This document shows positions 1 to 8,298 of a stretch of DNA of 64,000 nucleotides, piece by piece; the stretch's first letter is position 1, and each line of letters starts with the position of its first letter. Location: assembly GCF_003711225.1 (NCBI RefSeq), contig NZ_CP031030.1, positions 930,001 to 994,000 of the forward strand. Reading direction: 5' to 3'. The DNA is from Runella sp. SP2. Its GTDB lineage: Bacteria > Bacteroidota > Bacteroidia > Cytophagales > Spirosomataceae. A program made the position numbers and the translations under genes. The notes beneath the pieces were generated by a model. It did no database searches. It had not been told where the DNA came from and worked only from the letters and a program-made list of their open reading frames with translations.

Positions 1-1
1 A

Positions 2-388
2 ACGCAGACGGGAGTGCAGTATTTCACCGCAGAAATTTCTAAAGCAGACCAAGGTGATGTCGATTCTACTCCCAACAATGGTGTCGAAACCGAAGACGAC
101 TTTGATCGAACTTGCGTGACAGTACCCGCTCCAATTTGTGCTGGACAAATATTTGAACTTTCAATCCCGAATGGCTATACCAACATTCAATGGTACAAAG
201 ACAACCAACTTATCCCGAATGCCACTACCTCCGTTCTTCAAGTGACCCAATCAGGTACTTATCGCTTCACAGCGACCAATGTTGCTTGTCCAACGGCAGG
301 GTGTTGTTCATTCATTTTCTTTGAAGGCGACTGCTGTCCTACCAAAGCAATATGTGTGCCTTTCACGATAACAAAAGTAAGGAAATAA
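2..388 (+). CDS. C-terminal end of a large cell-surface protein (partial)
   Basis: The reading frame is open to the left edge of the window, so this is only the C-terminal end of a longer protein. The visible part has an Asp/Pro-rich segment (DVDSTPNNGVETEDDFDR) resembling the end of DUF11 or SdrD-B-like beta-sandwich repeats of Bacteroidota surface proteins. An Ig-like domain follows, with paired cysteines and the phrase IQWYKDNQL. No type IX sorting domain is visible at the end. The gene converges on the arabinofuranosidase gene, with two hairpins between them. The exact function is unknown; a structural or adhesive surface role is an inference. Confidence 0.6.
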   Translation, partial: TQTGVQYFTAEISKADQGDVDSTPNNGVETEDDFDRTCVTVPAPICAGQIFELSIPNGYTNIQWYKDNQLIPNATTSVLQVTQSGTYRFTATNVACPTAGCCSFIFFEGDCCPTKAICVPFTITKVRK

Positions 389-430
389 GGTCGTTGACAA
401 CATTTAATAGATAAGGGTAAGTAATATATC

Positions 431-460
431 ATAACAGGGGATCATCAGATGCCCTGTTAT
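431..460. terminator. Perfect 9-bp hairpin between convergent genes
   Basis: ATAACAGGG (431-439) pairs with CCCTGTTAT (452-460) across a 12-base loop. It lacks a clear T-run on either side, so it may be an accessory stem next to the stronger terminator at 470-500. Confidence 0.45.
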
Positions 461-469
461 ATAGCACAA

Positions 470-500
470 AAGTCCCCATGAGCGATGCTGATGGGGACTT
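470..500. terminator. Bidirectional terminator
   Basis: AAGTCCCCAT (470-479) and ATGGGGACTT (491-500) form a 10-bp stem with an 11-base loop. Short A and T runs flank the stem on both strands. It lies between two convergent genes and can serve both. Confidence 0.75.
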
Positions 501-523
501 TAATTTGATTTAACTACAAAAAA

Positions 524-2065
524 TTATTTCTTGAGCGTCAGTGTAATGACGCTATAGGCAGGAATCGTAAGTTTTAACACTCCTTTATCGAGCTTTGCAC
601 CTGCAAATTCTTTTACTGTGATTTTGTTGGGTTGTTCAAAACTATTGAAATCATTGATTTTAGCAGAAGCGAGTATCTGACCTGACACTTTTGAGAACTC
701 ATCGCCTCGTAAATTAATGGTAACTTCGTGCGGCTTGCTGTAATCAATATTGGTTAGGGAGATTGTCATGGCACCAGCGGCATTTTTTGAAGCAGAAGCA
801 GAAACTGCCGTCAGTTTTTTCCCTTGAAACTCATAAGACGGCGATTCGATGCTGATAGGTACCAACAGCGCATCTTGGTGAACGTTATACATTTTCATCA
901 CGTGGTACGTTGGGGTGAGCAACATTTTCTCTTCATTGGTTAAAATAACCGATTGAAGCACGTTGACGATTTGGGCGAGGTTAGCTCCCCGAACACGATC
1001 AGCGTGATTGTTGAAGATGTTGAGCGTTAGACCTGCAATCATCGCGTCGCGCATGGTATTTTGTTGGTACAAAAACCCAGGATTGGTACCAGGTTCTACG
1101 CTGTACCAGCCGCCCCATTCATCGACAATCAAGGCCACTTTTTTCTCGGGGTCGTATTTGTCCATGATGGTGCTATGTCGTGTCACAAACTCTTCCATTT
1201 TCCAGGCCTCATCCATGATTTTAAAATACTCCTGCTCGTTGAAATTAACAGAAGGGCCTTTGTCAGTCCAACTAATGACAGAATAATGGTGCAACGCAAC
1301 CCCCGAAAGCATGTTATGAGGAATGTTTTTCATCAATGTTTCCGTCCATTGGTAATCGCCGTCACTTGCTCCTGAGGCGATTCGATAGAGTTTCCCTGTG
1401 TTGTTCCAGTCGGCCATAAACGTGGCGTATTGGCGGTAAATATTCGCGTAATATTCTGCTGTCATGTTTCCACCGCAGCCCCAGGCTTCATTTCCGACTC
1501 CCCAGAGTTGAACATTCCAAGGTTTTTCACGGCCGTTTTGTTTACGAAGTTCGGCCATTGGGCTACCCCCTGGATGATTAACGTAGGAAACCCAATCGAC
1601 CAAATCTTTGACTGTTCCGCTCCCTACATTCCCAGCCAAATATGGCTCCGCCCCGATACGCTCACAGAGGTCGAGGAAATCGTGCGTACCAAAGCTATTG
1701 TCTTCAGTGACGCCGCCCCACCAAACGTTTACCATTTTAGGCCGTTTTTCTTTTGGGCCAATTCCATCTTTCCATTGGTATGTATCTGCAAAACATCCAC
1801 CAGGCCAGCGAAGGTTGGGGATTTTGAGGTCTTTTAAGGCTTGAATGACGTCGTTACGAACCCCTGCTGTGTTAGGGATTTTTGTGTTACCTTCGCCTAC
1901 ATAAATGCCGCCATAAATACAACGCCCAAGGTGTTCGGCAAAATGCCCGTAAATGTGCTTGTTGATTTGGGTTTTGGCTAAGTCACTATTGAGCGTAATT
2001 TTTGTCTGGGCAGTTACGTCAAGTATCAGCCAACAGGCGACCAACGATAGTAGTACTTTCTTCAT
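524..2065 (-). CDS. Secreted alpha-L-arabinofuranosidase, GH51 family
   Basis: The enzyme removes terminal alpha-L-arabinofuranosyl residues from arabinan or arabinoxylan side chains by a retaining mechanism. Residues 1-20 form a signal peptide ending at TAQ, so the protein is exported. The (beta/alpha)8 catalytic domain contains GNEAWG with the acid/base Glu193 and IVDEWGGWY with the nucleophile Glu316, both standard for clan A enzymes. NLRWPGGCFADTYQW is the typical GH51 N-terminal motif. A C-terminal beta-sandwich follows (about residues 390-513). The length of 513 aa is normal for the family. It stands alone between terminators, with no SusC/SusD pair in view. The family assignment is very secure; the natural substrate is inferred. 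Confidence 0.95.
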   Translation of the reverse strand: MKKVLLSLVACWLILDVTAQTKITLNSDLAKTQINKHIYGHFAEHLGRCIYGGIYVGEGNTKIPNTAGVRNDVIQALKDLKIPNLRWPGGCFADTYQWKDGIGPKEKRPKMVNVWWGGVTEDNSFGTHDFLDLCERIGAEPYLAGNVGSGTVKDLVDWVSYVNHPGGSPMAELRKQNGREKPWNVQLWGVGNEAWGCGGNMTAEYYANIYRQYATFMADWNNTGKLYRIASGASDGDYQWTETLMKNIPHNMLSGVALHHYSVISWTDKGPSVNFNEQEYFKIMDEAWKMEEFVTRHSTIMDKYDPEKKVALIVDEWGGWYSVEPGTNPGFLYQQNTMRDAMIAGLTLNIFNNHADRVRGANLAQIVNVLQSVILTNEEKMLLTPTYHVMKMYNVHQDALLVPISIESPSYEFQGKKLTAVSASASKNAAGAMTISLTNIDYSKPHEVTINLRGDEFSKVSGQILASAKINDFNSFEQPNKITVKEFAGAKLDKGVLKLTIPAYSVITLTLKK

Positions 2066-2216
2066 TGATTTACTGGGTAGTTAGAATATGGTTATTTTTA
2101 CTATTACTAGGTAAAAATGATATTTTCTTGATTCTATACCCTGAATTCAAGAAGATTTATTTTTTTTACTACTTCTCATAGGAGAGCATAATTTGCTTAA
2201 CAAAACAAAAAATAAA

Positions 2217-2675
2217 ATGAAGAAGATAATTTGTTGGGCGCTACTTATGGGTTTAGGTGCGTGCCAAACCCAGGAAGGTCAAAGTAGCAAAAATGATACA
2301 ACCAAAGTAGGGGAGGTGCCGATTGTTGGCGGTGATCTCGACAAACATGGTTGCAAAGGCTCGGCAGGCTATACTTGGTCGTCGGTAAAAAATAATTGTG
2401 TGCGATTATTTGAGCAGGGTGTTCGCCTCAACCCTCAAGATACGACCTTAAATCAGACGGTTTCGGCTTTTGTGATTTTTGCCGATGATGCCAAAGAAAA
2501 TGAGGGAGAGGTAGAATTGTTTTTGCCAACCCTGGCAGATAGTTCCATTATTTTGTCGCCACTCAAAGATAACGGTGCAGGAACTTGGGGTAATGGAAAT
2601 TATCTTCTAACGCAATGGAAAGGTGTATATACTTTGGAAGAAAAAAAGAAGGTACTGTACCAAGGCGGGCGCTGA
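2217..2675 (+). CDS. Small lipoprotein of unknown function
   Basis: An open frame begins at a TTG at 2193, but the ATG at 2217 gives a clean lipoprotein signal, MKKIICWALLMGLGAC, with the lipobox cysteine at residue 16, so that start is preferred. The mature part is about 137 aa. It contains GCKGSAGYTWSSVKNNCVRLF with two cysteines, followed by a beta-rich region. I recognise this Cys-Gly-Ser-Ala-Gly-Tyr-Trp pattern only as a conserved segment of uncharacterised Bacteroidota lipoproteins. A strong terminator follows directly, so it is probably a one-gene unit. The function is unknown. Confidence 0.75.
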   Translation: MKKIICWALLMGLGACQTQEGQSSKNDTTKVGEVPIVGGDLDKHGCKGSAGYTWSSVKNNCVRLFEQGVRLNPQDTTLNQTVSAFVIFADDAKENEGEVELFLPTLADSSIILSPLKDNGAGTWGNGNYLLTQWKGVYTLEEKKKVLYQGGR

Positions 2676-2686
2676 AATAGTTCAAC

Positions 2687-2722
2687 AAAAAAGCCTCAAA
2701 ACAGCGCGTTTTGAGGCTTTTT
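2687..2722. terminator. Strong bidirectional terminator after the lipoprotein gene
   Basis: AAAAAGCCTCAAAAC pairs with GTTTTGAGGCTTTTT around a GCGC centre, giving a stem of about 15 bp with A and T tracts on both sides. It closes the chromosomal segment just before the first candidate attachment site. Confidence 0.85.
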
Positions 2723-2727
2723 TGTTG

Positions 2728-2741
2728 TTTTGTGATCCCGC
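2728..2741. other. Candidate attachment site, left end of first island (attL-like)
   Basis: TTTTGTGATCCCGC (14 bases) recurs exactly at 17962-17975, and its GTGATCCCGC part recurs at 63922-63931, all in the same orientation. Read on the minus strand, the fuller copies resemble the T-arm and acceptor 3' end of a tRNA gene. This copy follows a terminator and precedes the AT-rich block, as expected for the chromosome-island junction. It diverges after GC, so it is the weakest of the three. Confidence 0.5.
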
Positions 2742-3096
2742 CGACACATAGAATGTTACTTATAAGTACTGAAAATGAATGTATTGTGTTGAGTGTTTAA
2801 TTTTTTGCCTAAAACAACACTGAAACATTGCATATCTTTTTAACTTGTACCTGAAAAAAAAGTAAGTAATCTTAAAATTTATCAAAGCGAGGAAGTATTA
2901 CAATTTTAGCCCCGAAAGGCTAGGGAGGGGGTTGTCCACTGTCCACTTACTCTCCAAGCTCATCAATGCTGCACTCAGTCCTTGTAAGATTTCTTGCCAA
3001 GTATTTGTTTGACTCTTAGCAACCTTCCAATATAGAATCGTGCACCTGTCATACAGCACAAGCCTCTAATTTGTATTCAACTTTTTACGGACTGTA
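2742..3096. other. Gene-free stretch of about 355 bases
   Basis: I find no convincing coding frame or RNA gene here. The left part is AT-rich. Around 2905-2945 there is a G-rich segment (CCCCGAAAGGCTAGGGAGGGGG). It looks like decayed insertion or junction sequence next to the candidate attachment site. Confidence 0.5.
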
Positions 3097-3900
3097 TTAA
3101 AGCCATTGTACCAATACAGCTATAACCTTTGCTAAAGGTATAAGTAAAAACTGGCCTAAAAAAGTACCAAATACTCGGGCAATGATTACAAACGTAAGAT
3201 ATCGCCTAAAATAAGACTCTGATACTGAACCATCGACGACTTTATCAGTTAGTGTTGCATTATAAGGTTCAATAAAAAGTAACATTCCAATTGTCGCTAA
3301 CCCAGAACTAAAGCCATTCATTGACAAGGAGGTAGTTCGTAAGTTCGGGTTCAAATAACCCGCATACAAGCAAGATAAAACGCTTACTGTAATAAAACCA
3401 TATACGAGGCAATTGAGTAAAATCATTTTCTTAGGAATATCATCGTAGTATTTTAAACGATATACATTTTCTATCTTAGGTAAAGTTAAACTTTTTTTAA
3501 GAACAATAAATGTAGATTTTCTAATTGACTTGGTAAGTAACACAAAAATCGAACGGTGAACATACAATGCTTCAACTCCCTTTTTCATAAAACGATGAAC
3601 CGTAGGAACTGCAAATGCTCCAATACACGTCCCTAAAGTTGCGCAGAATATAATTTCTCTAAAAATAAAATCATTATGTTGCGCCAAAGTAATGCCCTTC
3701 TCAACATACTTTGTCAATAAGGGGGCTTGAATAGTATTTGAGAATTGAGCAATTAAGCTAATAATATTAAAAATAGAAGTAGAAGAAGATATTTTCTTTG
3801 TTCTAACGCCTACAATTCTTGCTGATAAACTTATAATAGCAACAAAATGAATTATTACTGTCAGAATACAAACTAATATAATATCTAATGGTATAGGCAT
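3097..3900 (-). CDS. amj: Amj-type lipid II flippase family membrane protein (DUF2837)
   Basis: The protein is a polytopic membrane protein of 267 aa with about six hydrophobic segments. The start carries IILVCILTVIIHFV, and residues 27-60 contain ARIVGVRTKK...FSNTIQAPLLTKYVE. That matches the signature I know from Amj (Bacillus YdaH), which flips lipid-linked peptidoglycan precursor and can replace MurJ. Its length fits that family. It is the last gene of a leftward polysaccharide-type cluster, 10 bases after the glycosyltransferase, so it may instead flip a lipid-linked surface glycan here (inference). The family call is good; the substrate is unproven. Confidence 0.75.
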   Translation of the reverse strand: MPIPLDIILVCILTVIIHFVAIISLSARIVGVRTKKISSSTSIFNIISLIAQFSNTIQAPLLTKYVEKGITLAQHNDFIFREIIFCATLGTCIGAFAVPTVHRFMKKGVEALYVHRSIFVLLTKSIRKSTFIVLKKSLTLPKIENVYRLKYYDDIPKKMILLNCLVYGFITVSVLSCLYAGYLNPNLRTTSLSMNGFSSGLATIGMLLFIEPYNATLTDKVVDGSVSESYFRRYLTFVIIARVFGTFLGQFLLIPLAKVIAVLVQWL

Positions 3901-3910
3901 TAAGTTTAAT

Positions 3911-4612
3911 TTATAATAAAGTCTTTAATTTTCTTTTTATTTGTACTATATTCAAATACACTTTTGCAATCCTAGGATTTGTGATTTTAAAGTTTATATT
4001 AAAAAATAAAACTTTTTTATTGACATAAATTAGTGCTCCATAGTAGTTATAAATTGAAATAGTACGATTTACAAGAAGTGTTTTTTCTTTTCCAAAGTAT
4101 TCAAAACATCGACTCCAAAAATAGCAATCTCGTTTATACAAATTCGACCAATCCCACTGAACTTCTTTTAAAACAGAATGGTAGCATATTACCATTCCAG
4201 TGTCTAAATCAGTGGTTTCTGGGTTTAAAGTTGGAAAAATTGCCCTTCTTTTATTATCACTGTATGCGTAGTGCCACTGATTACCTATAATCATTCCAAT
4301 AAAACCTTTTGATTCCTGTTCTTTATAAAGACTATATACTTCTTCCAAAAAAATAGTATCATCATCTAATAAGTAAAAAAAACCTTCTTTGATTGACTTG
4401 AAAACTGTGTTTCGTTTAGTTATTATATCGGAATCTAAACAGTCTATTTCGTATAATTTAACCCTTTTGTCAGTGAAAATAAAGTCGTGGTTTAGCTTTT
4501 CTCGATAAACACTCTTAGAAATATGCCAAACAATATCATCTTTCTTCGGTATAGTTCGATAGATTTTTTCCAACAATTCAAATCTATATAAGGGGGTAAT
4601 AATATGAAGCAT
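3911..4612 (-). CDS. GT-A fold glycosyltransferase
   Basis: This is a soluble protein of 233 aa. It begins MLHIITPLYRF, the usual beta-strand opening of GT-A enzymes, and carries YLLDDDTIF at about residues 80-87, where the Asp triplet is the metal and nucleotide-sugar binding DXD motif. Later residues DTGMVICYHSVL and WDWSNLYKRDCYFW probably form the acceptor side. A longer frame starts at 4660, but the ATG at 4612 sits one base after the stop of the upstream gene, which indicates translational coupling. It acts in the cytoplasm, probably adding a sugar to a surface glycan. Donor and acceptor are unknown. Confidence 0.75.
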   Translation of the reverse strand: MLHIITPLYRFELLEKIYRTIPKKDDIVWHISKSVYREKLNHDFIFTDKRVKLYEIDCLDSDIITKRNTVFKSIKEGFFYLLDDDTIFLEEVYSLYKEQESKGFIGMIIGNQWHYAYSDNKRRAIFPTLNPETTDLDTGMVICYHSVLKEVQWDWSNLYKRDCYFWSRCFEYFGKEKTLLVNRTISIYNYYGALIYVNKKVLFFNINFKITNPRIAKVYLNIVQIKRKLKTLL

Positions 4613-4613
4613 A

Positions 4614-5204
4614 TTATCTGAAAAAGGAAAATTTTGACAAATCAGGATATACCTCAACAAGGTCAGGATTATGTTTAGGTAAATTTTGCATAAGCATTAA
4701 ACCTTGCGCTGCTTCTACAGGGGTCATGTACATATTCCATCCTAGAAGGTTAATATCATCCATTTCATAACTCACTTCTTTTCTGCCTTCATATCGAACC
4801 TTTTTTAGCCATTCAACAGCGTCTTTATTATCACTCAAAATCATTCCGCCTTTACCAATTTTAAGATGTTTTTTGATGTGAAATGATAGACACATATATG
4901 AGTTAGGAATGTACATTTGGCTTGTAAGCCTTTTTGCAGAATCAAAAATAGGATAGGGTTTTAATTGATAAATACCATTCCAATCTAAGTCCTCAAATAA
5001 AACACGTCCTCCAGCATGAATAATTGATTGAGCGACTGAAATATATGTTCTTTTAGGAATTGTAACTTCTTTTATACTTAAATATTTACAACATAAAAAT
5101 AAAGCGTTTGTACAAGAGTCAACTGAAACTGCATAGGGAGCGCCTGTATATTCTGCTACCTCTTCTTCAAACATTTGAACAATTTTGTAAGGATTATGCT
5201 TCAT
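4614..5204 (-). CDS. Short DegT/DnrJ/EryC1/StrS-type aminotransferase
   Basis: Members of this PLP-dependent family make amino sugars for surface glycans. The N-terminal region shows AEYTGAPYAVSVDSCTNALFL, and the motif SFHIKKHLKIGKGG contains Lys112 at the position that normally binds PLP. The protein has only 196 aa, whereas typical members have about 370-400. The C-terminal small domain is missing, although the frame is clean and the stop is coupled to the next gene. It is therefore either a naturally short subfamily or a functional truncation. Its start overlaps the acyltransferase gene by 11 bases. Confidence 0.7.
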   Translation of the reverse strand: MKHNPYKIVQMFEEEVAEYTGAPYAVSVDSCTNALFLCCKYLSIKEVTIPKRTYISVAQSIIHAGGRVLFEDLDWNGIYQLKPYPIFDSAKRLTSQMYIPNSYMCLSFHIKKHLKIGKGGMILSDNKDAVEWLKKVRYEGRKEVSYEMDDINLLGWNMYMTPVEAAQGLMLMQNLPKHNPDLVEVYPDLSKFSFFR

Positions 5205-5841
5205 TCTCTCTTATTATTTTACATGGATTACCATATGCAATCACACCATCGGGAACGTCTTTAGTAACTAATGAGCCAGCACCAATAATTGTATTTTTAC
5301 CAATGCTAACTCCGTCAATAACGTTTACTCCCATACCTATCAAAGTCTTTTCTCCGATTTTTACAAAGCCAGCAATATTTGCTCCAGGATTAATGGTTAC
5401 AAAATCGTTGATTTCAGTATGATGCCCGATTGAGGCATTTCGATTAATAGATACCCAATTACCTATTCTTGTAAATGCCGCAATTGATACTAAACTATTT
5501 ATGTGAACGCCAACGCCTAGATGAACTGTTGATGAGATAGAAGTGGCTTGATTTATGATATTAATATAATTTGGTGCATATTTTTCAAACTCTTGCCAAA
5601 CAGTAAATTTAGATTTGGGCTTATTAACTCCTAAAAAAGTAACTTTTTCATCAGAGAAATTTTCTAGGCTCTCAAGTATTTTGATTTTAAACTTTGGATT
5701 TGTGTAAGGCTTTAAGTCGTTAATAGACAGGTTATTGACTATGCTTATCTCGGGGAATAAACGGCATGATTCTAAATTATCAAATATCATGGTTAAAGTC
5801 GGTTCACTTAACCCTAAAATTAGTAGTTTTTCTGTTTCCAT
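5194..5841 (-). CDS. Sugar O/N-acyltransferase, PglD/NeuD-like left-handed beta-helix
   Basis: Residues 1-85 look like the small nucleotide-like N-terminal domain of PglD/NeuD enzymes. From about residue 95 to the end, hexapeptide repeats (VHLGVGVHINSLVSI, ASIGHHTEINDFVTI, ANIAGFVKIGEKTLIG, VSIGKNTIIGAG) build a left-handed beta-helix, ending in the typical IAYGNPCKII. The enzyme would transfer an acetyl or similar group from an acyl-CoA to an amino sugar. This fits its position directly before the DegT-type aminotransferase. It overlaps the BKACE gene by 38 bases, so the cluster is very compact. Confidence 0.85.
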   Translation of the reverse strand: METEKLLILGLSEPTLTMIFDNLESCRLFPEISIVNNLSINDLKPYTNPKFKIKILESLENFSDEKVTFLGVNKPKSKFTVWQEFEKYAPNYINIINQATSISSTVHLGVGVHINSLVSIAAFTRIGNWVSINRNASIGHHTEINDFVTINPGANIAGFVKIGEKTLIGMGVNVIDGVSIGKNTIIGAGSLVTKDVPDGVIAYGNPCKIIRENEA

Positions 5842-6637
5842 ATCCTAATGATCTAAATTCACTTGAGCTCATACACGAATACCCAAAATTTTTCATAATT
5901 CTACTTATACGAGAGAGTAACAAGGTGTTTGTCGTTTTCTCTTTGCCTTCGTAATAAAGATTATCTTCTAGTCCAATTCTTACGCCGTCTGCTTCTAACA
6001 ATCCAAAGACATTCGCTTTCATTTGTGCTTGCCCAATTCCTCCAAAACATACTTTTGCTCCTTTTGGAAGATTGTTTATAATTGACGCTACCGTCGAAAT
6101 GTCAGTTCCTGCATTAAACAAATTACCCAAAATCACATTGATGTAAAGGGGGGCTGCTAATACATTTTTTCTTAATAAATAATTAACAAAATTAAGCATC
6201 CCAGAATCAAAACACTCAATTTCAGGATTGACTCCGTATTTATTCATTTCATCAATCAACCAAAGGATTGTATCAGGATCATTGATAGAGGCGCTTTTCG
6301 GAAAATTCAAGGATGACATCGTAAGTGATGCCAAATCGGGCTGGAGGCTTAAAACTTCTGCTCTTAAAACCTTATCACTGTAAAAACGGCCACTTAGTGA
6401 GACCCCAACCACCAAATCAGGTGCATTTTCCTTGATACCATCAATAATTTTCTGATAGACTTCTCGCTTGTATGTATTGTTACCTTTAATATCTCGTGCG
6501 TGCAAATGTACTAATGTAATTCCGACTTCATAACAGGATAGCACATCATCAATTATTTCATTAAAATAAATTGGAGCTAATGAATTCTCTTTAGTGGTTT
6601 GGGTTCCTGTAGGGCATAAATTGATAATTTTCTTCAT
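5804..6637 (-). CDS. BKACE family (DUF849) beta-keto acid cleavage enzyme
   Basis: BKACE enzymes are zinc-dependent TIM barrels that condense a beta-keto acid with acetyl-CoA and cleave it to a CoA ester plus acetoacetate. The sequence shows the zinc motif VHLHAR (His44, His46), NPEIECFDSG and VRIGLEDNLYYEGK near the end, all standard for the family, and the 277-aa length fits. It is the first gene of the leftward polysaccharide operon and overlaps the acyltransferase. A role in making an unusual acyl-CoA donor for that acyltransferase is my inference. The usual lysine degradation partners (kdd genes) are absent. Confidence 0.85.
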   Translation of the reverse strand: MKKIINLCPTGTQTTKENSLAPIYFNEIIDDVLSCYEVGITLVHLHARDIKGNNTYKREVYQKIIDGIKENAPDLVVGVSLSGRFYSDKVLRAEVLSLQPDLASLTMSSLNFPKSASINDPDTILWLIDEMNKYGVNPEIECFDSGMLNFVNYLLRKNVLAAPLYINVILGNLFNAGTDISTVASIINNLPKGAKVCFGGIGQAQMKANVFGLLEADGVRIGLEDNLYYEGKEKTTNTLLLSRISRIMKNFGYSCMSSSEFRSLGYGNRKTTNFRVK

Positions 6638-6672
6638 TCTTTGTAAATCCTTTTTTATCTAATAATGTTCTA

Positions 6673-6707
6673 CAAAGGTAGCTCTAAGATTGAGGGGGTT
6701 CAAAAAA
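6673..6707 (-). promoter_or_regulatory. Bacteroidota-type promoter of the polysaccharide operon
   Basis: On the minus strand, TTTTTTG (6701-6707) is followed after 20 bases by TACCTTTG (6673-6680). That is an exact match to the TTG-N19..21-TAnnTTTG pattern of Bacteroidota vegetative promoters. The ATG of the BKACE gene lies about 36 bases downstream of the -7 box. Confidence 0.7.
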
Positions 6708-6818
6708 TGGTACACATTTTTGTATAAAAATGCGGTGAATTGAAGTACAAAAAGTCAAGAAAACAGATACTCACTACGATTCGCCCATAAAAAAGGAGAG
6801 GGTGGGCTATTAAGTTGT

Positions 6819-6980
6819 TTAACTACATTTCCTTAAAGGGCGGCCTCGTTGATTATTGGCGAAGTATAGATGGTTACTTGCCAAATGAAGCCATTTTAAA
6901 TCACCTTCAATGCGTAAACCTGTTTCATCAACGTGGCAGACGGGGGCTGCTTTGAACTGTTCGCCCTTTATGCAATTTGA
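6819..6980 (-). pseudogene. IS66-family transposase fragment
   Basis: Translated on the minus strand, the stretch reads KGEQFKAAPVCHVDETGLRI and then a WLHLAS motif. This is the IS66 catalytic segment carrying the first aspartate of the DDE triad. Both ends are lost and the frame stops at 6819-6821. It is a dead remnant. Confidence 0.75.
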
Positions 6981-7418
6981 TTATTTATAATAGAAACTGT
7001 TATTACTGTAAGTTTTCTTTTTGCTACCGCTTCGGCCGTGCGTGATTTGAGAGCCGCCAAGGTAAAACAAAAGTCAGTATTTGCTTCCGAAGTATCGGTG
7101 GGGCAACTACCTACCTATGCCCTTACCGCTGGCCTCATTTCTACAATCCGAAAAATGCACCATAATATCATTCTCAATATCGAAAGTGCTCTACGAGGTA
7201 CTTTTCAATGGGCTACCTTAAACAGTTACAAATCTTTATAATTTACCATATATGGAGGAATCGACTTTTAAAGCCCTTACAAGTATCTATTCAAACATAA
7301 CATTGGTATAAAAGAATTGTCTCAAAAGAAGACTCAAATCTGTGCTCACATTCACTAATTTTTATTATTTACGTATATAACAATTAGCTGTTAGCTTAGT
7401 GTCAATGCAAACTAAAAC
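6981..7418. other. Decayed insertion region without a convincing gene
   Basis: About 440 bases lie between the IS66 fragment and the SGNH-like gene. A 67-codon frame at 7038-7241 on the plus strand has no recognisable domain and atypical composition, so I do not accept it as a gene. The segment is probably further IS debris. Confidence 0.4.
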
Positions 7419-8292
7419 TTAATACACACTACTACCTCCGCCATTACATATATATATTATTGTATGTTTGTGTTTTATTATTTTTTTTCCTAGTTTTCTA
7501 GATAAATCTTTTGCTCCTAAACAATTTAAATGGCTTAAGTCTTTAAAAATATTTTTATCTTCCTCTAATTTAATTGTATCTATTGCATAGTCTTTGAATA
7601 AACTACCTATTTGATGTTTGAAATTATCCGTTTTCCCTTTGATAGGTGACTTATTTTCAATGTTTACTAATTCTTTATGGTATGGAAATTCTATGAAAGT
7701 TATTTTGCATTTCTTTTTTATTAAATTTCGAATACCAATCAGATAAAGGTTTTGCTTATCATAAAAAAATGAAGGAATTTTTTTGTAATGATTCTTGAAA
7801 TGATATAATGATAAACCTATTTGAGTCGAATCTGAATAATTATATAAACTTGTTGATTCTGAAATGTTATTTTTAGGTTTAATATTTAATTTTAAAATAG
7901 ATGTAATTTCTTTTAGTGAATAATTATTTTCATATAATTGTTTTAATGCCCATAAAGATAAACCAGAACTGTTGTAGTCGTTTTCTTTTTTCTAACTTGA
8001 ACAAGCTTTGATACTGAGATAATAACTTCAGAACTTTTAGGTACTTGCTCAGTGAATAATAAAAAGTCATACACACCTGCACCATGATGTGCTGAAGTGA
8101 ATACTTTTTTCCTATTGTATTTGATAGTTCTTTTAAATCTATACCCTGATAAGCTTGAGAGTCCCCCCAGATAAAAATTCCTTTCTTTTTAAAAGAGTTG
8201 TTTAAATAGGCGTTGTAACTTAAAAAAAGAATTGTATAAATTAATGCTAGGCCAATATTGAACAATAGTATTTTCCTGAAAAATATTCTCAT
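7419..8292 (-). pseudogene. AlgJ/AlgX-like SGNH O-acetylation partner, two frameshifts
   Basis: The first frame opens with a membrane anchor and IWGDSQAYQGIDLKEL, the GDS block of SGNH-type acetylation proteins. Reading continues in other frames after a T6 run at 8105-8110 and again after a T6 run at 7986-7991. Stitched together, the frames give VFTSAHHGAGVYDFLLF, then NDYNSSGLSLWALKQLYENN, and finally DLSHLNCLGAKDLSRKL with a DxxHLN catalytic block, ending at 7419. The restored protein has about 290 aa. Both shifts lie in A/T homopolymers, so they could be sequencing errors, phase-variable tracts or real decay. It normally works with the adjacent MBOAT protein to O-acetylate an exported glycan. 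Confidence 0.75.
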
Positions 8293-8298
8293 AAGTTT

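Noticed and set aside
1430-1844. Plus-strand frames of 78-135 codons opposite the arabinofuranosidase gene
   Set aside because: They lie wholly inside a well-supported gene and have no domain.
7038-7241. 67-codon plus-strand frame in the insertion debris
   Set aside because: No domain, no promoter and surrounded by dead transposase pieces.
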